Positions 54,630 through 63,905 of a DNA stretch of 64,000 bases are shown piece after piece. The notes under the pieces were generated by a model. It saw nothing but the letters and a program-made list of their open reading frames with translations, was not told the origin of the DNA and searched no databases. Within the stretch, counting starts at the first letter, position 1, and every line of letters begins with the position of its first letter. The stretch lies in contig JAJKFL010000039.1 in NCBI GenBank assembly GCA_021186555.1, forward strand, positions 25,159,733 through 25,223,732, read 5' to 3'. This DNA comes from Reticulitermes speratus. Its lineage: Eukaryota > Arthropoda > Insecta > Blattodea > Rhinotermitidae. The position numbers and the translations under genes are program-made.

Positions 54630-54845
54630 CACATAATAAAATACAATTCATGACAAGTATTAAAACTCCTACATGTTTCGGCACCGGGGTGCCGTCCTCA
54701 GGGAGTTATAGAACAAAGGAATACGGTATAAGCCCAACACGATAGTCTAGATATTACACTGCCCGTATGGAAATTTTTAAAAATGTTAAAATTCTAAAAT
54801 ATGTAAAAAATGGCTCAGTATAAAAATTACAAGATTGTGATATTT
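54630..54845 (-). mobile_element. Family C element carrying an intact hammerhead motif
   Basis: The segment runs from cataataaaatacaattcat through the motif to an AT-rich stretch (tatggaaatttttaaaaatg, then aattacaagattgtgatat). Unlike the copies at 12.9 and 21.0 kb, only one motif is seen and the inverted partner is not obvious. Its right edge meets the 48-bp array. No coding sequence is visible. Confidence 0.5.
54664..54707 (-). ncRNA. Candidate minimal type I hammerhead ribozyme
   Basis: Read on the minus strand from 54707: stem I 5' side AACTCC; CTGAGGA (54701-54695, fits CUGANGA); one unpaired C (54694); stem II GGCACC (54693-54688), loop CC, GGTGCC (54685-54680); GAAA (54679-54676); stem III of two pairs, AC and GT, around AT; A17 at 54670; and stem I 3' side GGAGTT (54669-54664). 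Stem I gives six Watson-Crick pairs and stem II six. The predicted cut is after GTA, between 54670 and 54669. Stem III is too short to be stable alone, but ACATGT is self-complementary, so a dimer could form. Such minimal hammerheads are known from Penelope-like elements and retrozymes. The extra base before stem II is unusual. Confidence 0.65.
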
Positions 54846-54869
54846 ACGCTTATCAATATATCATATAGC

Positions 54870-55640
54870 ACTACAGAGAGCCCTACTACATCACACATAG
54901 ACCTGTGTAGACTACAGCGCTACAGCAGCAGTGCTACGTAACGTGTAGACTTACGTAGACTATATGTAGACTACATCACTACAAGCAAAATTACTACGCC
55001 CCCAGAGACCTCCGTACAGTTCTACAGACTTACAACGTATCGTGTAGAATTATGTAGACCGTAACACCACAGACAGCCTTCCCACGTAACGTGTAAACTT
55101 ATGTAGATTATTTCTAGACTATGAACACTACAGACAACCCTACGACCTAATATGTAGACTATGTAGGCTATATAACACTACAGACAGCATTACTACGTAA
55201 CTTGTAGACGTATGTAGACTGTAGCACTAAAGATACCCTTGCTACGTAAGCTGTATACTTGTGTGGACTAAGCTATACAAACAGCCTTACAACTCAACGA
55301 CAGACATACGTAGAATACTAGAGAATTTTACTACGTAACGCGCAGACCTTTGTAGACTATAGCACCACGAGTAGCGTGTACTAATACCACGCGTACACGA
55401 ATATAGACCTGCGTAGACTATAGCGCCACGAGACCGTTACTACGTAAGATATAGACCTGTGTAGACTATAGCACCACGAGACCGTTACTACGTAAGATAT
55501 AGACCTGTATAGACTGTAGCACCACGAGAGCGTTACTACGTAAGATATAGACCTGTGTAGACTATATCACCACGAGAGCGTGACTACGTAAGATGTAGAC
55601 CTGTGTTGTCTACAGCACTACAGAGAGCATTGCTTCGCAA
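54870..55640. repeat. Diverged ~48-bp minisatellite, about 16 units
   Basis: The unit at the right is gactatagcgccacgagacc, then gttactacgtaagatataga, then cctgtgta (48 bp). Right-hand units (55390-55610) are nearly identical; left-hand units (54870-55390) differ strongly, in length too, keeping only tacgtaacgtgtagact and cactacagac-like words. Confidence 0.85.
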
Positions 55641-56400
55641 CGTATTGGCACAATTCTACGGTGTTGAAATGAACGGCATGCGATGTAGCGGATTGTGTAT
55701 TGCACTGTCACTTGGCAGAGCATGTGTGCATTCTGCCATGGCACCATTACCTTGCTGCAGACCGAAACAAATATTTGATCACATTTATTATGTATTTACT
55801 GATTACTATTTTAGCGGTCACAGGGTACTGTCCAGTAAAAGCAAATAGCATGGTCTTCATTGAAGGTACTTTCGTGTTTTGGGGGGGGGGGGGGGTGCCA
55901 TGTAATTCGATGCCTTTAAAGAGTAATCAGAAAGTCATGCCGGATACCTGGATGCCGACGGTGCCATACTGCACAATAATTAATGACTTCGAGAAGTCGT
56001 GTTTATTCACGTCTTCTTCAACAGGAACCCGGAAGTCTGGCATTACATGAAAGGAAAAGAAATCCCGACTTTTCCGCACAATATTCCGTTAATGACAGCC
56101 TTTGGCGGCTTGTGTTTGAAAGCCTCGTAAGTTGAATTAAAAACAACGTAAAGGTGGTTGAAAACAAACTGTCGTGTAATTCGTGTACGACACATGTAGC
56201 CGAAAGGAATTCCTTGTGTGTCAAAGCACACCATGGTAACTGGCAACGTTCAATTCCAGATATTTTAATGGTCAAGCGACATCGGAGTGTGTACTTACCA
56301 CTTTATAGTTTGCTTTTAGGACTCGTACAGGCGAGATTGAGGACATTTGACAGTAGGAAGCGGAAGGAGGAAACAGAAAATGGCGTTATAAGAAACATAA
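55641..56400. other. Unassigned DNA
   Basis: A G-run of 15 lies at 55881-55895. Open frames at 55603-56050 and 56018-56275 (minus) have no recognised domain and no supporting splice signals. Confidence 0.4.
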
Positions 56401-56407
56401 TTTGTTC

Positions 56408-56662
56408 TGATGAAATCTGCGGTCTTCTGGGGTATTACGCGGCGTCGTGTGGTAATTATTTACCGACGTTTCGGGACAACGTATCCCATCGGGTCAAAGT
56501 CCGTTACAGGCTGGCTTTCTTTTCTACTCGGACTCTTGACCCTTGAGTATGGGACCGATACGTTGTCCCGAAACGTCGGTAAATAATTACCACACGACGC
56601 CGCATAATACCCCATAAGACCGCAGATTTCATCAACATGCGGCGGAAGCCTGAAATCAAAAT
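56408..56662. mobile_element. Foldback element, family A
   Basis: It starts gatgaaatctgcggtcttct and ends acatgcggcggaagcctgaa. The left arm has ttaccgacgtttcgggacaa and the right arm ccgaaacgtcggtaaataat. The left hairpin block is shortened. The arms are among the best conserved here. Confidence 0.8.
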
Positions 56663-56926
56663 AATTTTGTTCTGCTCCTCTAATGCAGTGAGGTCTTCTC
56701 TAGCGCTAGTCGCGATTGTCCCGTCATGTCGATCCGGTCCGAATTGCTGAAATTCGCTTCGGAGTTGCTCTGCCTGAGAAACTAATTTTATCCTTAGGAC
56801 AGTCGCTTAAAAGAGGTCGACATGGGATTGGCATAAGTCACTCCTGGAGGAGATCGGAAATGGATGCAGTATTTTAGTTGGAATCCTTGAAAAGAAAAGA
56901 ACCCTTCACCATAAATTGGAGGAAAA
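56663..56926. other. Unassigned DNA
   Basis: No feature could be supported. Confidence 0.4.
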
Positions 56927-56928
56927 TA

Positions 56929-57704
56929 CTGTATACGTATCTCCTCGATTATAATATGCCATCTGGTTATAAGGACACACTCTTGATTTACTAACTGGTT
57001 TTCGAGGGAAAACATATGTATTCACAATTGAAACTGTCATGTACAAACAAAACGTTTTTGTATTAACAAGCCCAATCAATAATGAATCGAAAACTTGTGT
57101 TGTATTACACTAATTTATCTCTTCACTGTCTTCTTCATTTATCTGTCCAGTCTCACAGTCTGAGTCTACAAATTCTTCAAAGTGGCTCCTTAAATGAGGG
57201 CAGTCAAGATCAGAATTGTGCATAAGATAGTTTTGTCTGCATAAGATACCATTTCTTGAACGACGCCAATGCCAACGACACCCACCCCAAATTCCCTTCC
57301 CGACTGCAAATTGTAAGAGGCTTTTTAAGACGCAACAATGTTCACAGGTGCAACAGTAGCGGCTGACTGATGTCCCTTAACCGCAGAGCATTATGTAATG
57401 TTACAGCTACTTTATATTTTCAGCCTCCAAACTCCATGTTTTATTCATCGTCACAGGTAAAGTCATTTTAAACTACTTAAATACATAGAAATGCTTTCGG
57501 AATCTCCTTTGTTGCTTTCTGTTTGCTTTACCATGACTAGTGTTATGGACATACGATTTTCCTTGTTTACTGTCCTTTATAATGTAATATACAATGTAAT
57601 TTTTTTGAAATTGATTTTTAGACGCCGTCTTATACAAGGCGCACCCTGATTTCAGAAATTTTAAAATGCGATGAAATGTGCGTCGTACATTCGAGGAAAT
57701 CCTG
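56929..57704 (-). mobile_element. Pogo-like DNA transposon, internally deleted
   Basis: The left end ctgtatacgtatctcctcga pairs with the right end, whose reverse complement is caggatttcctcgaatgtac; both share the order C-G--T--TCCTCGA-T. TA dinucleotides flank both ends (56927-56928 and 57705-57706), the pogo/Tc1-mariner target duplication. Sub-terminal gacgccgtcttatacaaggc fits the inner repeats of such elements. At 776 bp it is far shorter than an autonomous element. A minus-strand open frame inside may be the transposase end. Confidence 0.65.
57110..57376 (-). pseudogene. Possible C-terminus of a pogo-like transposase
   Basis: Between two in-frame stops there are 88 open codons without a start near the beginning. 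The frame begins GTSVSRYCCTCEHCC, continues with a basic Trp/Arg-rich part (GGCRWHWRRSRNG) and ends in an acidic tail (FEEFVDSDCETG, then EEDSEEIN and stop). Acidic tails after the DDE domain are common in pogo/Tigger transposases, and the frame lies inside a pogo-like element in a fitting orientation. No catalytic residues are present in this part, so the assignment rests on position and composition. Confidence 0.35.
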
Positions 57705-57706
57705 TA

Positions 57707-58130
57707 TTAAAATTAAGGGAATTTATTCAGTATCGAACTCTTGTGAAGTTATTACGACGTTTACGGTCCATTAGAGGCGGGGAAATTTTTGGTGAATTGA
57801 GCGGCTGTCAAATTCTTAAGGCGAACACTGCTGCATGACCGAGATGCAGCCTTTCATATCATCATTGATGTCACTGCCATAAAGCACTAGGTCTGAATAA
57901 GTCAGTAAGTAGGTAATCACAAAATTCCTTGTTGTGTACTGTTCTGCATTTCGCATGTAGGTCCGTATGTTTTCATTTTTTTATACTTGAAGTACTACAG
58001 CTGTACAACATTGTACTGTGACAAAACGCACAGTGCACAGTGCAAACACCACTTGAAATATGGGCTGACTTCTTGTTAACGAGGATTTTGTAAAGTGGTG
58101 GACGCCGAACCGTCACATCGCATTTAAGAA
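57707..58130. other. Unassigned DNA
   Basis: No feature could be supported. Confidence 0.4.
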
Positions 58131-58131
58131 A

Positions 58132-58680
58132 CGACAAGACAGGCAATGTACTTACGACGTACAACGTATAACGTAACAGTAAGGCGCGTTCGAGTAACCA
58201 TTGTTGCAGTGGAAAAGCAATGTATTTCATATTCTGTGTCTGTGGTCTTAGTTGTCCAGCAAGTAATGCGCATGCGCCTTATTTTATTGTCATCTGTAGC
58301 CTGTCTGGCTCTACCATATTTTTCCACATTATCTCATCAACGATACTATTTTAGGGGAAAAAAGTTACTGAGTATCAAATACGTGTTTTGATTTTCTCTA
58401 CAACGTTTGTCTGAAACAGTTTTCATTCTAAGGAGAACTGAGCGAGATATTATCATAAATGTACATAGGTCTTCGTGTAAAGTACCCGTTATTCTTGTCA
58501 GATTTTAATGAAACTTGAATTTTCTGGACAGATTTTCGAAAAATACTCAGATATGAAATTTCATGAAAAGTCGTCCAGTGGGAGCCTACTTGTTCCGTGC
58601 GGACGGACGGACAGACAGACAGACAGACATGATGAAGCTAATAGTCGCTTCTCGCAATTTTGTGAACGCGCCTAAAAAAG
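58132..58680 (+). repeat. Dispersed repeat F, long copy
   Basis: It begins near gacaagacaggcaatgtact and shares the block order of the copy at 49.6 kb: gtaatgcgcatgcgccttat, ctaccatatttttccac, tttgtctgaaacagttttca, gtaaagtacccgttattctt. It ends ggacggacggacagacagac and ctcgcaattttgtgaacgcg, then cctaaaa. Confidence 0.75.
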
Positions 58681-58724
58681 TTACCGGAGATTGTATTCTT
58701 ATGGAATACGACACCATTTGTGGT

Positions 58725-58850
58725 TATGTATCGTTACCGACGTTTCGGTGGAGCTTGCTTCATCCGTTTTCAGGGTAGTCCAGAGTAATTTGTCTGGATT
58801 GCTCTAAAGCTGGAGGCAGCAAGCTCCTCCTGAACGTTGGTGCATATATA
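58725..58850. mobile_element. Foldback element, family B relative
   Basis: The left side has tcgttaccgacgtttcggtg and gagcttgcttcatccgtttt. The right side has agcaagctcctcctgaacgt. The minus strand carries CTGAAAA, a GG..CC hairpin, GAAAC and GTC; the first core strand is changed (GA to AA). Confidence 0.55.
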
Positions 58851-59178
58851 CCAGTTGACACGGAGTCACATTTATGACGACGGGAATGTTCATCGGCACC
58901 ACAGTGATAAAGTCATTTCGCAATAATTTATCCTTAAATGTATGGTACATGCGACACCGCTTGCTGAAGCCTGAGTGGGTTGCCCAAGGAAACACATGTT
59001 TAAGTTGTAGGCAAGATGGAAACTGTGAAATCAAACCACAAATATTGTGTGACAAGCTTCCGAGCTGTGAAGAGGATATTTTGTGACCAACAAGTTGTAT
59101 GATATTGAGAGAGAAATGTACGTAAACATCCACTTTACGACGGTTAGCGTATAAAAGGAGATGAGCAAATCACACACC
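58851..59178. other. Unassigned DNA
   Basis: Overlapping open frames on both strands (58804-59133 minus, 58874-59086 plus) have no recognised domain. Confidence 0.35.
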
Positions 59179-59179
59179 C

Positions 59180-59275
59180 ATGGGATTCAGAATCGGTAAC
59201 CGACGTTTCGTAGAACCGTAGTGCCTATATTTTCAAGGGTTTCGGAGGTCCAGGAACCGACTGCCCGGCGACACA
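59180..59275. mobile_element. Foldback half, family B relative
   Basis: The words gtaaccgacgtttcgtagaa and tattttcaagggtttcggag are a left arm only. Confidence 0.45.
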
Positions 59276-59428
59276 GCTTTGTATCCGAGAAGATTCCAGT
59301 TCTCAGATGTAGGAGTTTGTTTCGATAGAATCCTGGTAGAGTACAATTAGATATAGATAAATAGATACACGCTGTCAAAAATTAAGTGAACATACATATA
59401 TTAAAAACACGCAGAATAACATAAAGGC
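59276..59428. other. Unassigned DNA
   Basis: No feature could be supported. Confidence 0.4.
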
Positions 59429-59430
59429 CG

Positions 59431-59686
59431 AGCCCGTGGCCGCGCGGTGTAAAGCGTGGGTCTGCGGCCGCTCGCTTGCTGGGATTGTGGGTTCGAATCC
59501 CGCCGAGGGCATGGATGTCTGTCTCTTGTTAATGTTGTGTGGTGTCAGGTAAAGGTCTTTGCGTCGGGCTGATCACTCGTCCAGAGGAGTCCTACCGAAT
59601 GTGGTGTGTCTTGAGTGTGATCGTGAAGCTTCGATAACGAGGAGGCCCTGGCGCACTAGGGCTATTGCGCCGTGGGGGGGGGGGGG
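59431..59686 (+). mobile_element. tRNA-derived SINE, family 1, poly-G tail
   Basis: A full-length-looking copy: gtggccgcgcggtgtaaagc (A-box region), gattgtgggttcgaatcccg (B box), ccgagggcatggatgtctgt, tcgtccagaggagtcctacc, and an end of gcgccgt followed by 13 G (59674-59686). Confidence 0.9.
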
Positions 59687-60085
59687 TGTAACATACAGGA
59701 ATTGAGTATGAACCGTTGGAGAACAAATTAGACAAAGGTGAAAAAGAATGCCATATAAAGGAAATCTTCATGTGCATTAAGAGGGTAGAGGAAACCGTTT
59801 GCAACCGGAACACAATGTGCCAGTATTCTTAACCCGCTGCTGTGTTTGTCAGTGTTGATTGCACGAGTACTTCATGTGGCAACTTTAGAACCAAGTCAAC
59901 ATCTGCATCTACAACTATTTGTTTATCAGTACTGAGCATGTCTACTCTATTAATTACAGATGCGCTCATAAATGCAGCACCTCAAAATCTAAACATGTTG
60001 TTGCATATAAAGTCAACTCAGCTGCAGTGATTGCTCGCGCCTGTGAACAGTTTAACACATAAAGCTGGTAAAAATCTGCACGAGT
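59687..60085. other. Unassigned DNA
   Basis: A short + frame (59842-60030) is rich in Ser, Thr and Leu with no recognised domain. Confidence 0.35.
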
Positions 60086-60089
60086 CGTG

Positions 60090-60305
60090 AGGATTCCGTG
60101 ACTGTGTGGTTGAGGACTCGTTTTTTATGGGATATGACGCCGCGTCACTGCCCGTCGTTTCGAAGGAATACAGTGTCACATCTTCAATGGTCTATAGGTC
60201 TTGGACCTTGAACAAGGAGACTTCAGTTCCGTTGAAATTTCGGGATCCGATTACACAGTGACGCGGCGTCAGTGGCGTCATATTTCGGAAGAAACAGACT
60301 CCTTA
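60090..60305. mobile_element. Foldback element, family B relative
   Basis: The arms are ggatatgacgccgcgtcact against agtgacgcggcgtcagtggc, in inverted order, with ttcgaaggaatacagtg and ttgaaatttcgggatcc inside. The outer left word tgtggttgaggactcg is shared with 12.16 kb. Confidence 0.6.
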
Positions 60306-60700
60306 AAGTAAATACCTCCCAAGCAAATTTAGATTAAATATTAACCAGATTTTTGTTAGTGGGCGTTTCCTGTTTGTTAGATATAGTGGTTTACCATAAC
60401 GACTTGATTCCAGAACTTCTGTTATATAAGCATTCCATTCTACTATACAACGTGTATATACAAATACATGTCTTTTAAGTGCATTATACTATTATACATG
60501 AAGGACAATTTCTTTACGCTTGGGCTAAAAGTATTTTGATAATAGTCAATATAAGCTTTTTTGCATCCTAAACGCGACCATCCGCGGCATACGTGCATGG
60601 TATATATAACTGTCTTCTACAGGTAGCAGAAATCTCAATTTTCGTATTATAGAATTACATATTTAAAATTGGTCAGTTTTTGTTCTGAAGAAAAATGTTT
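60306..60700. other. Unassigned AT-rich DNA
   Basis: No feature could be supported. Confidence 0.4.
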
Positions 60701-60704
60701 TGCA

Positions 60705-60960
60705 TTGGGGTTGGCCGAATCCGGGATAGTGTACTTGGTATACTGACTGGATGGTCTGGGACGCGACTCCCGGCAGAGGCAAGAAACTTTTCTTTTCTCC
60801 GAAACGTCCATTCCGTCTATGGGGCTCAACCAGCCTTCAGTGTGTACTGGCGGCCTTCCTCCTCGGAGGTAAAGCGGCCAAGGAGTGAAACTGACCTTTC
60901 ACCTTTCATCTGGTTTCGAGTTTCAGAAAGAGTGGATCTATGCCTCTAATCCGCTTGTAT
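60705..60960 (+). mobile_element. SINE, family 3, diverged
   Basis: The head is gggttggccgaatccgggat and tactgactggatggtctggg. Then come gactcccggcagaggcaaga, ttttctccgaaacgtccatt and ggaggtaaagcggccaagga. The order equals that of the copy at 63.65 kb. Confidence 0.55.
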
Positions 60961-61032
60961 GCCTTCATGTTGTGGACAGGAACAGGGTCGACTTTACAAT
61001 TGAGGTTTCCAAGCACAACAATTCCGACAGAT

Positions 61033-61052
61033 CCCCCCCCCCCCCCCCCCCC
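61033..61052. repeat. C20 homopolymer
   Basis: Twenty C in a row; length is likely uncertain in any assembly. Confidence 0.95.
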
Positions 61053-61640
61053 TGTGATGGCATACAAAATACGTGCGTGCGCCGTACTGATTTTTACGTA
61101 CATCGAAAAGCACTTCTTTATTTGGATGAACATAAAAATCGGCATTCGTTAATTAAAAAGCACTTGATAAATACCGTGTATGTGCGTCGTGTGAGAATTC
61201 ACGGCATTTGTATTCCAAAGGAACATTTTAGGAAATACATTTGTTAATAACAGCGGCAGTCGCCTCGTGTTTAGAAAACAAACTGTAAATTCAGTTGTTA
61301 AAGACTTTGAAGGAGTGTTTATTAATTCTCACGTTGTAAGCCTATCCTGGCGCCGTGTAGTTCGCTAATTAACATCCAGGTTCGACACGGTTTGTAATGA
61401 GAATCCGTGACATAGGCTGTAATACGAATACAATGGCAGCCTAACTAAAGTCGCTTACTCAAGGGAATGCAGAAGACCTGAACAGCGGCTGGCGGGGTGG
61501 TAGTGACAAATTCTGTCAAAAACATGGGTCTCTCTCACTTTATGACATAGGTTTTTTTCCTCCTTTATAACAAGGTTGAATTCATTTATGCACAGCTCTG
61601 ACCACATATAACACTACAGAAAATAACTGTATTATGTAAC
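61053..61640. other. Unassigned DNA
   Basis: A + frame at 60885-61247 crosses the C-run and has no recognised domain. Confidence 0.4.
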
Positions 61641-61643
61641 ACG

Positions 61644-61683
61644 AAAAAAAAAAAAAAAAAAAAAAAGAAGAAGAAGAAGAAGA
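61644..61683. repeat. A-run followed by (GAA)n
   Basis: About 23 A followed by six gaa units. It may be an old element tail, but no body is recognised beside it. Confidence 0.9.
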
Positions 61684-61960
61684 CTGCACTTCAGCCCAGT
61701 GTATTTTTAACTGGAATACATTGGTTACTGTTCACAAACAAAGGACGGTCGCCTTTTTCCTCTCGCAAACCACTGCCAAGGTCAGCTGCAAACTCCACAC
61801 TTAGTATCTGTAGTTTTGTTGGGGAAGCACGTTGTGTTGTGGGCAGGGAAACACGATAAAGCCTTCCTTGTCCGGTAGGGGGATCTTCCTATTTTCGCAC
61901 TCGAGGACAATTATTATTATTATTATATTAATATTCTCCAAAGTTTAGGTTGACCGAGGA
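61684..61960. other. Unassigned DNA with a short (ATT)n run
   Basis: The att units lie at 61912-61925. Nothing else is supported. Confidence 0.4.
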
Positions 61961-61964
61961 GGTT

Positions 61965-62160
61965 ATCTAAGTGGTTAAGCGTCTGACAAGTAGGCCTATC
62001 ACACGGGTACGGCGTTCTAACGGGAGCCGAGATAGCTCAGTTGGTACAGTGACTAGGCTGCGGGATGACTACAGCAATCGCAGTTCGATATACGGCAAGG
62101 GCAAGCGATTTTTTGTCTTCTTCAAAACGGCCAGACGGATTATGGAGCCCAGCCTGAAAT
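61965..62160 (+). mobile_element. Two adjacent tRNA-like SINE heads
   Basis: A first head has ggttatctaagtggttaagc (A-box-like) at 61961-61980 and cgggtacggcgttc as a poor B box. A second head at 62026-62110 has gagatagctcagttggtaca (good A box) and atcgcagttcgatatacggc (weakened B box), followed by the family 3 body start gcaagcgattttttgtct. Neither is a functional tRNA gene by eye. Confidence 0.5.
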
Positions 62161-62269
62161 TCTCACATTATCGTCATGCTATACAGAATATCCTCTGTAT
62201 TCATATCGATACCTTAGTTCAGTACAACAAATCTAGATCTCATTTTTTATAACCCCAAACTAAAAACTT

Positions 62270-62317
62270 GTGTATATGCACACAAAGTGTTCTAGAACAC
62301 TTTGTGTGCATATACAC
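62270..62317. repeat. Perfect 48-bp palindrome
   Basis: The left arm is gtgtatatgcacacaaagtg plus ttct, and the right arm is its exact reverse complement with no spacer. It is not part of any family seen elsewhere in the window. Confidence 0.95.
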
Positions 62318-62735
62318 GATTTTTCAATTGAGGTATCAGTATTAAAGTAACCAGTCGAATCGAGTGTAATTGCAGTTGCAAATTTTGATCAGAGCATTGC
62401 ACTCGGAATACAAATGTCGAGTTGTTAACGCATGCGCGGAAGTCTTAAGTGTCATTAGTCCCAGCATGTTAAATATCCTAATTGATAATAACGAGTTTCT
62501 GAGTTAGAATTTTATGTTCAACCGACCTTGCCAGGAACTCGCCTTAAGCCGACACTAATAATCACAGATTTCAGTGGTGTTGAGCCCTTATCGGCTTCCG
62601 GAACTCTTCGTATGGATATACTTATGTAATATAATCGGTTTCCGTGTTAGCACTCCGTTCTTGAACGTAATGTCCTTCAATCAAGGCACTGCAGGTGTTT
62701 GGTGATGTGCAAATGTGGGAATTTCTCGTTTTTTA
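62318..62735. other. Unassigned DNA
   Basis: No feature could be supported. Confidence 0.4.
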
Positions 62736-62739
62736 AGAA

Positions 62740-62815
62740 TCCGGAAGTTTACGTGGTGGTAGTCAGTTACTTCGAAGATGAAGGTAGTACTTTCTTTCGA
62801 AACATCGGAACGTGA
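62740..62815 (+). mobile_element. Foldback relic, family B relative
   Basis: The words acttcgaagatgaaggtagt and ctttcgaaacatcggaac are a right-arm relic. TCGAAGA replaces CTGAAGA. Confidence 0.4.
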
Positions 62816-62932
62816 GCGAATTTTTCGTGCTTTATTTTTTAAACATTGCAGTTGTACAGAGATGCCTTCTATCGCCAGAGACACAGTTTTTTTTTTTTTT
62901 GCTGTACACGAAGTGTGCTGCACAGTTTTATG

Positions 62933-62975
62933 ATTTACTACATGTTTCGGCCAGGTCATTCACGTATAAAACATT
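62933..62975 (-). mobile_element. Family C motif relic
   Basis: The + strand has tactacatgtttcggccagg and tcattcacgtat. The minus strand gives GTGAATGACC, GGCC and GAAACATGTAG, a worn hammerhead-like motif. Confidence 0.4.
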
Positions 62976-63640
62976 TAGTGGAATTGTAATCTTTAAAAAG
63001 TTTAAATTTAAAATATGTATATACAGTTTCATATATTCTTAAAGGATTGGTATCTCACCCCTTATAATTCTTCATTTTGTCCTTTATAAAGTCGAGTAGA
63101 CAAAAAAATATGAACTATCTATTTGCATTTCCTCCATTTGGGCAATGTTAAGGGTACCAGGTTTGAGTCTAAGGTCAGGTTTTCTCTTCCCCTTCATCAG
63201 CCCTTTGAGGCAGGTCAGATCTTCCAATATCTCTTCCTTCCCATCCTTCAGATTTATTATCCACTGTTATTGTACCAAATCTCATTTGACTCTTACATTA
63301 CCGCACCAGTTGATACAACGTCAGTTTCCAAACATGATTTAAGTATCCACGTTTTAAAAGAAAATTCCCAATACGTTTACGTTTGGTTAGCAATGCTTTA
63401 ATCAGATATCGGACAGTTGTGACGTGCATGGCTTGTCGTATTAAATCTTGCAATAATTTTCAGCACTAGCACGCTAAATAAATTACGAATTAACTCTGCC
63501 AAAAATGAAAGTTGATGCACAAAACAGTCCAGTCATGGCTGGTAGCCATTCAGCCGTGAAACGAAGTAAGCAAATTCGTTACTTCTGGAACAGAAAGCGT
63601 AAGTGGTGTAAGTTACAAACAAATCCTTCCTTCAGTAATG
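62976..63640. other. Unassigned AT-rich DNA
   Basis: Two overlapping + frames (63123-63401, 63145-63342) have no recognised domain. No FGF exon was found. Confidence 0.4.
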
Positions 63641-63647
63641 CATTTTG

Positions 63648-63905
63648 CGAACTTATGGAGGACTGGCCGGGATAGTGACTACGTTACGAGCCGGAGGGTC
63701 CAGGGTTCGAATCCTGGCAGGAGCAAGGGATTTTTCTCTTCTCCAAAACCTGAGGCCTCCCCTTCGTCGTATTGAATGGTTGCCGGGGGTCTTTCCCGGG
63801 GATAAAACGGTCGAAGCGCGAAGTTGAGGTCAAGAGTGATTGGAGCTATGCCTCTACTCCCCTGTCTGCCTTCATGGCGTGGCCATGTACAACTTTACGT
63901 TTCTT
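63648..63905 (+). mobile_element. tRNA-derived SINE, family 3, sense copy
   Basis: The head reads ggactggccgggatagtgac and then ccagggttcgaatcctggca, an intact B box. The body has tcgtattgaatggttgccgg, gtctttcccggggataaaac, gagctatgcctctactcccc and ccttcatggcgtggccatgt. This copy fixes the true strand of the family; most other copies here are antisense. Confidence 0.85.

Noticed and set aside
59431-59520. tRNA-like sequences with good B boxes (also at 31.85, 40.1, 42.48, 44.73, 49.37 and 63.7 kb)
   Set aside because: They continue into shared non-tRNA bodies and tails, and no complete cloverleaf is seen. They are SINE heads, not tRNA genes.
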